A DNA stretch of 64,000 bases, taken from NCBI RefSeq assembly GCF_010093595.1, contig NW_022985447.1, forward strand, positions 349,218-413,217, in the 5' to 3' direction. This document shows positions 1 through 10,622 of the stretch, piece by piece (position 1 is the stretch's first letter; the number at the start of each line of letters is the position of its first letter). The position numbers and the translations under genes were made by a program. Source of the DNA: Mytilinidion resinicola (lineage: Eukaryota; Ascomycota; Dothideomycetes; Mytilinidiales; Mytilinidiaceae). The notes beneath the pieces were generated by a model. The model was not told the origin of the DNA, did no database searches, and saw only the letters and a program-made list of their open reading frames with translations.

Positions 1-1
1 G

Positions 2-52
2 ATGTGGCTTTTCGGCGCCCACGCACCCAACCTCTTCGCCGCAGACACCTGA
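2..52 (+). CDS. possible 3' end of a gene entering from the left
   Basis: Frame 2 reads 16 codons (ending LFGAHAPNLFAADT) to a TGA at 50-52. The residue mix is compatible with the C-terminus of a real protein whose body lies outside the window, but so short a piece proves nothing. No family is recognised. Confidence 0.18.
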   Translation: MWLFGAHAPNLFAADT

Positions 53-1270
53 AACGCGGCCGCCCGCTCGCCTCACGCGGGCGGCGAGACGGAACGGTCG
101 GGGAGCTGCGGGCTGGCGATAATGCTGGTGACGACGGCGTCCCGATTTCGTGAAATGCGGAAGTGAGTTGGGATTGAGTAGTTGAAGTGGGGGTTGCGCA
201 GCGGGAAGGCTAGGACGGGGTGGGTTTTCCTCAGCTGGGCGTCCCTGCAGTAGGACGTTGAGGATTCAGGGACTCTTTCGTGGCTCTTTTGAACGCGTCG
301 GCATGAAGGTGAGTCGGAATTGACTCACTGCAGAGGTAAAGTGCGCCGCCGTCGGCTTCAGTAAAGATAATGCGAGAGCAACGCGGGATGACGATGTCGG
401 AGAAGGCAACCGGGCCGTCGAGCTCGAAATATCATTATGAACAAAAATAGCCAAGTCGTAGTTCGGAGACAGCTAACAGCTCCTGCCGGCAACCACATTG
501 GGGTGACCGGATGGTTTAGCGAACTCGAAAAGTCGATTTCTGGTTTGCGTCCACGAGAGTCTGAGATCGAACTTCGCGGCGCGCACGCTCCGGAGGCAAA
601 GGCATCCCGCACTGGCTGGTGACGCCCAATCGCCGGCGTGCCTTGCCCGTCGGCTTCAACGCCGAGGCATGCGGCCGACAGCGGGCCAACACACTTGGGC
701 TGAAGGGGCGTTCTGGCGCCCGCAGACGACGCAGGGCGATGCGGAGGGAGCAGGTCACATGACCACACTTCTGAAACACTTCGAGTCTCCCGTTTCCCAA
801 CGCGCTCGCCATGCTTATGGTTCGACCACTCGGAAGCCCAATAGCGAGAGTGACATGAGAATCCGCTTCTTGCCGCCCTTTCTATGGTTGCCGCCCCCCT
901 CGTTAGCTACCCAATGATTGTCAGCATACGTCTTTTCTGTTGGCCTCAGGATTCCGGTGTCACCGTGTAGTGGGGATACTGTGAGAGAGACGCATGTGAC
1001 GGCTGCGGAGTGATGCGTTGTTCAGTGATGGCGGAAGCGGTTGCCTTCTTTACTAGCTGTTTTTACGATATTTTGTTGAGGTCCAGCGAGCGATTGAAAG
1101 TCTTCCCAATTTCACACTTTAAAAACTCGCGTTTTGCTCGCTGCTACCCGCCTTCTTCTTCAGTCTATTCTCCAGACGACGCCTCCATAGAACATTTGTT
1201 GCCATTCATCGTATCAGAGGCAAATTGCGATCGAGTGCTCTTTTATTTCTCTTTCTTCTGAACCAGCGCC
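53..1270. other. no gene recognised
   Basis: GC-moderate sequence with only short, mutually overlapping ORFs in both directions and no recognisable protein motif. It probably contains the 3' region of whatever enters from the left and the promoter of the small gene starting at 1271. Confidence 0.4.
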
Positions 1271-1726
1271 ATGGGTATCCGCGCAGATTTGCAGTATTGC
1301 GGGCAGTACCAACAGGCATCGTAGGTCTCACTCGCACCTTTCATCCGGCGCGGACACACTGCTGATCCCTCTTTATGCAGACATCCCTCGCATGTTCAAC
1401 CGGCATCACCTAAACGAGCCGCCAACCCTCCTACGGCAGAACGCAAAGGCGCAGAACCGTCCAGCGGAGGAAGCACCGTGTTTCCCCAGCGAAATCAAAT
1501 ACCGTTTACCGCTGCGAACTTGCGCCTACACGAAGACCGACCGTCGGCGGATACGTCGGAAGAAGTCAAAGCCACCGCAGAGCAGCTTGAACGCGCTGCA
1601 CAGGATTTAGAGATCGATATGCCACCAGGTTGGCGAGTCGGCGGGTTAGATGGCTATGGGCGGCTTCCGCTGGACCGGTGGCTCGGAGGATCAGAAGGCG
1701 TTCCTGGGTATTCAAGAAGGACCTGA
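1271..1726 (+). CDS. small hypothetical protein, two exons
   Basis: The model joins exon 1271-1320 to exon 1381-1726 across a 60-nt intron (donor GTAGGT, branch-like GCTGAT, acceptor TGCAG). The phase is preserved and the product is 131 aa. Support: the in-frame TAG at the start of the intron is removed by splicing, and the spliced frame stays open to the TGA at 1724. The product has a Pro/Ala/Arg-rich first half and a helical, Glu-rich stretch (EEVKATAEQLERAAQDLEID) followed by a Gly/Arg-rich tail. No domain is recognised, so the role is unknown. The gene could be a degenerate fragment, and a further 3' intron is possible. Confidence 0.4.
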
Positions 1727-1923
1727 AATGAACCACTATTTGACATTAAGCTGCGCAAGTGGTCCTAAAAGTTTGAAAGAATCAAGGATTCGACATCCTA
1801 TATCATGAGAGTGGAGACCATCTCAAAGAGATGAGAAGAACGAACTGATTTGGAGTGCACTGGCGTTACCTGGACACTCGGCGCGGTGCTTATGTAGCGA
1901 TTGACTCGCAATAGTAAAACTTT

Positions 1924-3372
1924 TCACAACGGCCATCTGGGCTCGTCGCTGCCGAGCGGCTTGGGCATGATATCCCAGCCAACTTCCACACTTTCAATCT
2001 TCGCAGAATGTTTCACCGCTTTTAGTGACCCAAATCCACTCTCTCGTGTCTCCAAATACTCTTCAACTTCCCCCGGGCTCGAGTAGTCAGTGCACTCAAA
2101 TCCTGTCCTTTCGGGGTACTGTCCTAAGCTCCTGAGATACTTCATGACGCCAGCCAACGATACGTCAACCTCGTAGATCCCGTCTCCGGTTTCACGTTTG
2201 TACAAAGTAGCCATGATACCGGTAGCAAGAAGATAACCACCAGCGTGGTCTAGAGCTTGGCAAGGTGTGGGTCGAGCCGGCTCACCGCCACCATAATGCT
2301 CCGTCTCGGAAATGTTCATGCCAGAGCATGTTTGCACAAGGGAGTCGAAGCCTCGATTGTGAGCCCATGGGCCGTAAGGCCCATACGCCGACATGTTACC
2401 TATCACTATATTCGGATTGATGGCGATGATGTCCGCGGTCGATAGGCCGTGAGATGCGAGGCTACCAGGTCTGTATCCTTGAATGAAGACGTCTGCCGTG
2501 CGGAGCAGGTCGAAAAGCTTGGTTTTCTCTTCCGGGTGCTTGATGTCGAGCTGAACGGTTCGTTTCCCTCTTCCAAGATCACGGTCCAGGACGGGAAGGT
2601 CGGGGAGACTTGGCGAGGTTACCCATATCACGTCGGCGCCATGTGCCGCAAGAGTCTTGCCGGCCACTGGTGCTGCAATGATTCTACTCATCTCCACTAC
2701 GCGTAAGCCGCGAAGACATCTGTCGATTCCAGCGCTAGACGATATGGTCCTGGAAGTAACGCTGGATGTTCTCTTCAAGATGATTGGAAAGTCGGGAATC
2801 GCGCTGGCCTGTGGTAGCACGTCCCATTGCTTGTACGATCGAAGTGCGGAGATTACAAGTCCCTTCTCGATCCCCTCCTTCTCCAGATCAACTGATTTCC
2901 ACTTTTGGGTCTGGCTGGATACATCGCTCCTTGAAGCATTCGGGGGCAGCCCTAACAGTTCCAGTGCCCCTAGGCGATGCACGGGGAAATTATCATGAAT
3001 CCGGACGTACCCGTCTGATGTCTTGTGGAGACCTCCAATGGGGCCCCATGGAGAAGGTGTGGGCTTCCCATCTAACACATAGAGGCGTTCCGATTTGAAT
3101 TCGATGACTGCATGAGTCAAAGGGACTGTGACCCGGGGTACTGCTGACTGATGGCGACTAGAATAGACAAGTGCAGCTGTCAGGGCAGATAGCCCTATGG
3201 TGCTTTGGGCAAGATGCCCAACCTTGAAGGAAGATGGCAGGCCAAGCCCATGGCCCTCTAACGAGAGAGACTTGAGGGCATGTTCAGGTAGTTGAAGGCC
3301 TTTCCATATATATGACACAGTGTCCTTTGCGAGAAAGGCTTCTCTATTCGGAATAGGGCCCGCGTTCTCCAT
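1924..3372 (-). CDS. class III CoA-transferase (CaiB/BaiF family)
   Basis: Single-exon frame of 482 aa using the ATG at 3372; the frame is open a little further upstream but only from a TTG. The C-terminal half is typical of family III: GLRVVEMSRIIAAPVAGK, then LGRGKRTVQLDIK, then ADVFIQGYRPGSLASHGL, then GPYGPWAHNRGFDSLVQ. The segment ALDHAGGYLLATGIMATLY contains the Asp (residue 375) that aligns with the catalytic aspartate forming the acyl anhydride. Members move CoA between carboxylic acids or racemise 2-methylacyl-CoAs; the substrate cannot be told here. The N-terminal half resembles a second, degenerate CaiB lobe, as in long fungal members. It lies with a dioxygenase and SDRs, which fits degradation or activation of an organic acid. 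Confidence 0.88.
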   Translation of the reverse strand: MENAGPIPNREAFLAKDTVSYIWKGLQLPEHALKSLSLEGHGLGLPSSFKVGHLAQSTIGLSALTAALVYSSRHQSAVPRVTVPLTHAVIEFKSERLYVLDGKPTPSPWGPIGGLHKTSDGYVRIHDNFPVHRLGALELLGLPPNASRSDVSSQTQKWKSVDLEKEGIEKGLVISALRSYKQWDVLPQASAIPDFPIILKRTSSVTSRTISSSAGIDRCLRGLRVVEMSRIIAAPVAGKTLAAHGADVIWVTSPSLPDLPVLDRDLGRGKRTVQLDIKHPEEKTKLFDLLRTADVFIQGYRPGSLASHGLSTADIIAINPNIVIGNMSAYGPYGPWAHNRGFDSLVQTCSGMNISETEHYGGGEPARPTPCQALDHAGGYLLATGIMATLYKRETGDGIYEVDVSLAGVMKYLRSLGQYPERTGFECTDYSSPGEVEEYLETRESGFGSLKAVKHSAKIESVEVGWDIMPKPLGSDEPRWPL

Positions 3373-3414
3373 GGCACCGTCTCTTTTTGGAGGCTTCGCC
3401 GGCTTTTGAAACAA

Positions 3415-4094
3415 TCAATTCAACTGCGTGTGCTAGTTAGCTACCAAGGTGCCAGGTATTATGGATTTTCGGGATGAACAGATGAGGGTGGAGGATTGAG
3501 GAGAGTATTGTGAGCACGGAAAGACACAAGTAGAGAGACATAAGAACTCCGACGGAGGACTTTTACCGCGGTGGTATAGAACGATTTTACGGATGAGCGG
3601 ATTGTAGATGGAAGACGATAGATGATGGAGAGGCTGCGCCGATGCATGCCGCCTCGTCTCCTTAATTCCAGCTAGACCGACGCTACTCTATAAACAGTTT
3701 AGTGCATATTACGTAAGTTCATCTAACATCGTCTCGCCTTTTACAACCTCACATCTTACTATCTACTTGTAGTACCCCTTGAATGATCTTGAAGGCCGCC
3801 TCCTTCCTACTAAGACCTTTTAAATATCTAGAATTGCTGGCGGAATCGGATGGACACGTTTCATCAACGAATGTTACGGGCCCTCAAATTAAAGCACCAC
3901 TCAATTGTCTCTGAAGAGCGTAATGGGAAGTTGGAGCGCACCTTGAGCTATGATATGTTTCAAGCGCTTTCTGAAAACCCATCTCCTTGGAACCCCACTG
4001 CCTGAGTGTCGCTTTGATCTAGCGGGCCTAAACCGCGCCCAGCATTGCTAACGCTACCGATTTCACCTGTTATCATTAAGCCCAGTCAAAGTCA
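3415..4094. other. intergenic region between CoA-transferase and HET gene
   Basis: Divergent spacer between the minus-strand CoA-transferase and the plus-strand HET locus. Only short ORFs are present. It should hold both promoters. No repeat recognised. Confidence 0.45.
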
Positions 4095-5943
4095 ATGCAT
4101 CAAGGACGCGGTATTTCAGCACCGCATTCATGCAAACACTGTAGTGGCTTTACTATCTATCTCTATGATGAGCCTGGACCAGTTCGCAATGACACGCCAA
4201 TCTGGCTACAGCCCAACGAAAGTCAAAAGGCTCTAGCGTCCGATGTATGCGGGTATGATGTTCAGAGTATAGAGCTAGAAGAAGACCTCAAAGAGCTTTA
4301 TACAATCACGAACGGGATCTCATTTTGGGATGTAAGCATGGATGATTTGGAGCAACACTCACAAGACGGATGTTCCATTTCTCGCCGTATATTGAATAGC
4401 CTTACAGCAGATGACTTTCTCCCTTCTAACTTTGCCATCGGTGCAAAATGGAGAACGGCTTATGGTCTAGAATTTGGTATCCTGGACCTTGATGCGCTAC
4501 GGTGGGAATGCGTGCTTGACGAAGAGAGGGAAGATTGGGCTGATAATGTCTACACTATGCTAGCTCTTCCAGGTTTGCTATCCCTGTAGCTCTCAATAAC
4601 ACCGCTATTAGCCTTTCACTCTTACTAATTTTTTTGTAGATGATCCCGCAGCCCTGGCAATTGACAATCGACCTATCAATCCCGCTCCTAGCTCCCATTT
4701 AGCCTTGAGCACAGCGAAAGACTGGCTTCGCATATGTTTGGAGTCTCATCATAATTGCCAGCAACTGAGTACCAAGGAGTTCATGCCTACAAGACTAATC
4801 CAAATTCTCCGCCATGGAAATACTACCACTTACCGACTTCGGGAGACGTCGCAAAACGCAATCGAGCACTATGCCGCGCTATCTTACAGCTGGGGTGGCG
4901 ACCAAACCTTCAAGACAACTGCAAAAACCATTTCCCAATATAAAGGAAAAATTGTAGCCGGCAAATTACCGCAGAGCCTCCAAGATGCTCTGATTGTCAC
5001 GGAGCGGTTGGGACTAAAATACATCTGGATTGACTCCCTATGCATTATCCAGGACGATGACAGCGACAAATCAAATGAGATTGGCCAAATGGGTAGAGTC
5101 TACGGCTGTGCAGCGGTCACAATTGCTGCATCACGGGCGAGAACTGCTTGGGACGGGTTCCTAAGTGAGCGGTCAGCCCTTGGCTCCAATCTACCAGACC
5201 TAGTCTTCTCCCTACCTTGCCAGCGCACTGATGGTCAAGCTGGTAACCTTATACTTTTACCCTTGATTTTCGAGAACACTGAGCCCTTAGGTCTGAGAGG
5301 CTGGACCTTCCAGGAACGCGTGCTATCCAACCGCGTCCTCGACTTCAGCTCCCTTCGCACACAGTAGAATTGCCGAACCAATCAGAGCCTTGTGCATAGC
5401 GATGGCTGGAGCAGCCTGGCACTACACAACGCATACGGGTCTTTCGGGATAAATCCTGACGTTATCTCCAAGCTTGTCACCGGGCAGTTTACACCACCGG
5501 CCATGCTTCAGAGCTGGATGAGAATCGCGGAAGGGTTCTCGGCCAGAGCGCTGAGCTTCACGGCGGATAAGCACCCAGCTATAGCGGGAATGGCGGAGTC
5601 CTTCGGACGCTGTCTCCGTCATCAAGAGTACTTCGCGGGGCTTTGGGAGTCCGCAATGCCTCCCTGCCTCCTTTGGGCCAATGCAGACATTAATTATGAG
5701 AACCTCCAGCCGAGACCTCCGCGTGATCAAGTATGCGCTCCTACTTGGTCGTGGGCGGCCATTGGTGGGCGCATAAAGTATGATCGACTCTACACCGACG
5801 CGTATGACGATGTCCACTTCGAGGTCCAAGTCCAAGATTGCCAGGTATCACTTGTCGACGACAAATCGCCTTACGGAGCTGTCAAATCCGGCAAACTAAG
5901 ACAAGACATCCCGCAAGCTGAAATTTGCTGCATGTCACAATGA
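4095..5943 (+). pseudogene. HET-domain protein interrupted by one in-frame TAG
   Basis: Exon 4095-4572 joins 4640-5943 through a 67-nt intron (donor GTTTGC, branch TACTAAT, acceptor TTGTAG), giving ALP-DDPAAL in frame. The HET core follows: HYAALSYSWGG, KLPQSLQDALIVTERLGLKY, IWIDSLCIIQDD, EIGQMGRVYGCAAVTIAAS and LRGWTFQERVLSNRVLDFSS. These proteins act in heterokaryon incompatibility and allorecognition cell death. At 5365-5367 the frame hits TAG exactly where family members usually have Trp (RTQ-[stop]-NCRTN). The same frame then stays open another 192 codons with family-like sequence (CAPTWSWAAIGGRIKY, SPYGAVKSGKLR). The change is consistent with TGG to TAG. The last dozen residues look unrelated, so the 3' end may also be lost. 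The start at 4095 is the first ATG and is uncertain. Confidence 0.8.
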
Positions 5944-6245
5944 AAGGATAGTACATCTCATAGGCTAAATTGCCAAACCTGACACGCGTGTAAGTGAGTG
6001 ATGCACCGAGGTTCATTATTCTTGTAGCCACAATATACATACATCAGGTCGATGGGCACGGCTAAGAACCTGTCCCGTTTGGTGCGGATCGTATAAAAGA
6101 TGTAGCAGAAGCAGTAGAGAATGGCGCATGATAATATCAGGAAGTCCTGGACGAACAGATAGCTCTGTGGCGGATTAAGGGCCAGATCTGATGGTTGGAC
6201 AATAAGGTGGCGCTTTTCGAGCGATTTGGCCAACGTGAATGGCAT
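5882..6245 (-). pseudogene. 5' fragment resembling a Pyr4/PaxB-type integral membrane terpene cyclase
   Basis: Exon 6245-6043 and exon 5978-5882 join through a 64-nt intron (donor GTATGT, acceptor GTCAG). The spliced frame reads a hydrophobic helix (DFLILSCAILYCFCYIFYTI), then RTKRDRFLAVPIDLM, then FGNLAYEMYYPFIVT, and stops at TGA 5882-5884. The order 'helix, R-D-R..P..L, N-[LF]-[AS]-x-E' matches the first third of fungal membrane terpene cyclases from meroterpenoid and indole-diterpene pathways, which are about 240 aa with seven helices. Only about 99 codons remain, and they end inside the tail of the convergent HET frame. It therefore looks truncated by a rearrangement. The family assignment is by eye; another small membrane protein is possible. 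Confidence 0.42.
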
Positions 6246-6784
6246 GGTGTCAATAGCTCTCAGAACTCGAAAATGAGGTTTTGTGCAAGTAGAGAGACAA
6301 TCTGCCCATGAAAGCCATCGGGCCAGCGTGTTCTATAGGGAAGCCAGTTTTGCAAACCACTGTAGGAGAAGGATAACCAATCTAATTGGACTCTGAGTGA
6401 TTTCGCCGGCTTGAGTGGTTTCGTCCCAGTGGTGTCGTCATCCTGGGTAGTTTCAACATCCTGAGTAATTTCAGACTCTCCCTGTACATCATTGAACAGG
6501 CTACCTGACCACTCACGCACTCAAGATTGGTTGTTGCAGGCACCCTTAGCTTATTCCCCACTAATTCCGTACATTGCCGACTCTTCCCAGTTCCCAACTT
6601 GCCTGCTGCAATAGGGACTTCATCGTTACGCTATTCCACTGCCCGTGCCCGCTCTGTTCGGTTGCTACTCACACTGAGGGTATGCATCTTCACTAGCTTT
6701 GTCCCGCCGTGCAACAGGATGCCACTAGACAGATTGCATTGGAGTTTATCGAGTGTGTGGACGGCATAACTGGCTCAAGCGAGC

Positions 6785-7308
6785 TTATCTCTGAACCCCT
6801 GTCCATGCTGCAAAAACTGCAATTGCAACCACAAAAGCAAAGAGAAAACGCAACGATCCCCACTGGCTGGGGTTGCTGGGGGCCTTTGTATAGTTTTTGT
6901 ATGCGCTTCCTGACGAAACCAGGATCTTCTCGTCTCCAGGCTAGGAAACCCGTTTTGTCAAGTGGGGTTCAAAACATCTTTTTGCATGTAGGGTGTGCCT
7001 TACCTGGCGATCCAATACTCCGATCTGCAAGGTCTTCATGAATTCGATCGCGGCATCGCTATGGCCAACCTCCTCGAAAGCTTCAGTGGCATCGAACCCA
7101 CCTTGGTCGAGTTGCACTGACTGCCCGCCTCTGTGTCATGAGAATATTTTAGCAAAACACTAGCTACGATGGCTGGGTGCGCTCACGGATGTTGGTCGAT
7201 GAATTTCGAGACGTCGTAGACCTTGTCATGAATAAGAAGATACAGATTCTCTTTTTGCTTATGCAACACGACCTCGCTGGCCGCAAACTTTTTCATGGGT
7301 GACGCCAT
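6785..7308 (-). CDS. cytochrome b5, tail-anchored
   Basis: Three exons: 7308-7187, 7130-7004 and 6940-6785, with introns of 56 and 63 nt (donors GTGAGC and GTAAGG). All junctions are in phase; the product is 134 aa. The haem domain occupies residues 4-80. It starts SEVVLHKQKENLYLLIHDKVYDVSKF and has the haem ligands in HPGGQ (His40) and EEVGHSD (His64). A Ser/Lys linker and a C-terminal hydrophobic anchor (FLFAFVVAIAVFAAW) follow, ending VQR. Such proteins sit on the ER or outer mitochondrial membrane and pass electrons to desaturases, hydroxylases and P450s. The gene appears intact, so it could support oxidative chemistry of the neighbouring enzymes or be an independent paralogue. Confidence 0.92.
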
Positions 7309-8656
7309 TGAAGGGCTGTGAGAAGTTGATTCTGTCAATTTAAGGAAGAAGAATGCTAGGCAAAAAAGACGTCAGCTAGAAACTCGAGCAGCGTCATGAC
7401 TACGTTAGAACAGTAACCTTGCATATATCTAGATGCTGCACGACTCCTCTTGCACATTACCGTCTGAACCGTTGTGATCCGAGAGAATACTGAGGAATGT
7501 TCCCGGACAGATTCATCGCGGCCAATCTACAGCACGTGGTACGCGCTTTGGTCGGAGCAGGCCGATTCGACCGGCCGATATGTCACGCGTTGTCGGAGCC
7601 GAAAATTATGAGTTTATGAAATTATCACGTCACTCGCTTGTTACTTGCTTATAAAGGCTTAGTAAAGGTCCTTTGTAGTATTGCTAGTTAACTACGCCTC
7701 GCTATCTATATAAACTTCTACAACCTATTAGGGTGCCTATAGATAGCCCTTTAAGATGTCTATATCCTGTTAAGATGTCTATACCCCGTATATATATCTA
7801 GTAAAGATCTGGAAATAGAGGGCTGGAGGTACTGGGGGCGGTACAACAACAGGGGTGGCCCTTGCTAGCGACACCCATAGAAACTCCTATCTTCCAACGT
7901 TCCAGAAATGTGAAGAGGCGGGAAACTTTCTCTTTACCTGTTCTAGTCTATCCGGACGCTCCGGAGTTAGCCCAATTTTGTGATGTTCATAAATTTCGGC
8001 TACGAGAGAACATGACATATCGGTCGGCCGAATCGGCTTGCCCTGAACCTGGGCGCATCGTAAGACCTGGATTGGTTTTGAAATGGCTTTCATTGGCTGT
8101 GTGCCCGGGGAAAGAGGATATCTACAATTAGATATGCCTTGGCAATGACGAAAGTTGTGCCGATTTGAGAGACCTCCCCGTTGGGCCCCAAAATGATCCT
8201 GCTTTTGGTCCTTGGTGAGTTGCACTCTCTTTGGCTTTCGCAAACATATATCCATGCCGAAATAGACAGCTCTTTTTGTCCAGTGTTTACGTCGATCATA
8301 TTACAGTCTTGACGGTAGATTTTTGTCTTATTGCACTAGATTTTTATCGTCCTCCATCCTCGTTGCATACACGTGCGACGTTAATCCTTGATTGCGGGCG
8401 GAATCGCCAAGACGTCAGAAGATAGATTGAAATGAACATGTGTTTATATTAAAGGTAATGATGGTGTATAAATAGGTGTTCAGCTCATATAGGAACGTAC
8501 GAGCTGCTAGTTGATAACGAGCTCCTAGCTACGAACTGCGAGCTCCTAGGCTCAGTGAGGCAGCTCTCGGAGTTGAGGTTCTGAAGTTCTACACGGAACT
8601 CGTGAGGTTGTATAGACCATAGAGCTAGGCTCTATAAGGTGCTAGCCGGGAGTCAA
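7309..8656. other. intergenic, partly AT-rich degenerate sequence
   Basis: Upstream of cytochrome b5. Around 7620-7860 the sequence becomes AT-rich with TA-rich short repeats (GATGTCTATA twice), like an old RIP-damaged repeat relic. Around 8490-8650 it is rich in GAGCT words (GAGCTCCTAG twice). No gene recognised; the 3' UTR of the SnoaL-like gene is at the right end. Confidence 0.4.
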
Positions 8657-9595
8657 TCACTGGACCTTGAACGAGTCCAACGCCGCCGTCTCTGCATCGA
8701 AGTCCGCCAGCCTTGTGGCCATGTTGACTGGGAATGAAAGATGCTCATGAATCCACTTCCACTCTCCGTCTTTCTTCCTGGCAATGCCGGTTCTGCGGAA
8801 GGTGATGCTGAATGGGTCGCCTCCCGCCTTGCCCCATGTGTGCTGAGAGCAGGTGGAAAATGCGTGGGTCGGCGAGAGCACGACAATCTCCAAGTCCTTG
8901 TACTCCATCTGCCCGTCCACATAGTATGGGAAGACGCCCTCAAAGTGCTCGTTGAACTTTCCACGCCCCGATGTCCCAAACATGTCGAAGCTCAGCATCT
9001 CCTCGAAGTCATAGAACCGGCGCGACTGGTTGGCACCCGGGTCGTGCATGGACTCTTTGTTCCAATAACCCAGCCAACCCTTGTACAGCTGCTCGAGAAT
9101 CTCCTGTTCCTCCTTCGCAAACTCCGGCTTGTGATCCTTCAAGGCAGTCGTTGGTCCAGAGTCTTCGTTTGTGGGGGTGATGAAGAACCTACCGAGCTCT
9201 TTGGACCGCTCAACAGAGTAAGCTCCTTGTCTATATCGGTATACGTGTTCTACGATCAATCAACGCCCATACTTCACGACTCAGGTTGCAGCACTACAAC
9301 CTAGGATCAACAACTCATATGCCAGAAAACTACTCTCCGAACATCAGCTGTAGAGAACCCAGCTGAAATCTCAGCTGTAGAGAACCGAGCTGAAGCCTCA
9401 GCTGTGCAGGGCTCATCTGAACTTACTAGCGCGCCACCCTGGGGGTGGCCCCCTTCCTTCCCCTAGTATATATACAACTAGCTAGACGTCTATAGAAATC
9501 AGAGTTCACATCAATTTCAACCTGAGTTCACGACTCGTCAGGAGGGATGTACATACCTCATCTTGAATCCAGCCTTTGCTAAGCCCGTGTGCCAT
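8657..9595 (-). CDS. SnoaL/NTF2-like polyketide-cyclase-type protein with a transposon in intron 1
   Basis: Proposed exons: 9595-9557 (MAHGLSKGWIQDE), 9249-9193 and 9136-8657; 191 aa. Exon 3 carries the fold: RRFYDFEEMLSFDMFG, HFEGVFPYYVDG, LEIVVLSPTHAFSTCSQHTW, then GEWKWIHEHLSFP. This pattern of an NTF2-like cone with a closing 'dG.Wki.heH.S.P' strand is typical of SnoaL_3/DUF4440-like proteins, used as cyclases, isomerases or hydratases on small hydrophobic substrates. Intron 1 is now 307 nt. Removing the 249-bp element and one 5-bp duplication leaves an ordinary 53-nt intron with GTATGT, CTGAC and GTAG. The protein is thus predicted intact. Exons 1-2 are inferred from splice signals; exon 3 is firm. 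Confidence 0.72.
9279..9527. mobile_element. ACTC-element copy A (short LTR-like/MITE), in an intron
   Basis: A 249-bp unit with inverted ends ACTCAGGTTG / CAACCTGAGT, flanked by TCACG on both sides (9274-9278 and 9528-9532). The right third (CCCCTAGTATATA, then AATCAGAGTTCACATCAA) matches copies at 14599 and 51658. The middle differs and contains tandem AGCTGTAGAGAACC motifs, so this is a separate subfamily. A TATA-like box in the shared part favours a solo LTR. Against that, the ends are not TG..CA. Confidence 0.8.
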
Positions 9596-10247
9596 TTTGT
9601 TCTCTTTTTCTACAGGTCCTCACTCGTTTCCAGCTTAGAAATTTTTGGAACGTCGGAATAATTTCTGAAATGTGCTTCAAACCCTTTATCAGTTCCGGCT
9701 GACATTGATGAGCTCTTTATACAACCATCGCTAAGGCATTATTTATGACACGTCAAATCTGACTAGGACAGAGTAATGGAACTCAAACAGAGCGGATGGA
9801 CTAATTTCATAGCCGCTTGCAACTTCAGTTCCAGTTCAATAATACGCGGATCTTCTCCACATTAAAGAAGCTATCCGATCTGGGAAGTGAGTTGTGAGGA
9901 TCACATGCGGGATGCTCAAGGATCCTATATGCATATACTAACTTTATTGAGTAGTATCCCGTTATATACTAAGATAAATCTTAGTGAAGCTTTAACACTT
10001 ACTACCCAAAAGAAAGCAGTGGCTTGTATAGGTTAGTTTGCAAACGTAGAAATTATCGATCGTGGATCTTCAATGAAAACTTTTCATTTGTACATCTACG
10101 TAGAGGCGAGAATGCCAACGTCATCGGCATGTACTGATCCAGTCTATGCCTCATAAGGCCTTTGAAGATCTTGAGTCCCTGGTGCTTTGTAGAATGTTAC
10201 CGTCAGCTAACGCTGGTTACTCATTCAGGGCGGCACGCCTAGTGTCA
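9596..10247. other. intergenic, no gene recognised
   Basis: Region between the SnoaL-like gene (divergent start at 9595) and the broken SDR. The missing C-terminal two thirds of that SDR cannot be found here in any minus-strand frame, so the SDR was truncated by deletion or rearrangement. Confidence 0.45.
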
Positions 10248-10622
10248 TGCCACCTCAAGTTCCTTGGAGACGGAAATATCCGCTTTATGGAAGAAAGCCG
10301 TACCGCCTCTTCCCATAATGACATCTGCTGTACTGATGTAAAGGTCGGACTTGTAGCCCGATGGATTAGCCTCTGGATTGAGATCGCAACAGACAATTTT
10401 GGCACCTTGCTGCGCTAAGGCCAAAGAAGTAGCTCGACCCATGCCAAAGGAAGCGCCCGCCACAACGGCTACAAGGGGGCTACCTGAGCGGGCTGCCGGC
10501 GCTCCCTGCTAGCGCTGGCGTTGTTTTAGCCACAGTAAGCGTATTATAAATCTGCAGAAGCCACCAGAATAGCTAGATAATATAAAACAACGGCAGGGGC
10601 CCTTGTATTTTATATCATAAAA

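Noticed and set aside
358..768. Minus-strand 136-aa ORF
   Set aside because: Compositionally random, overlapped by other open frames on both strands, no motif and no splice support.
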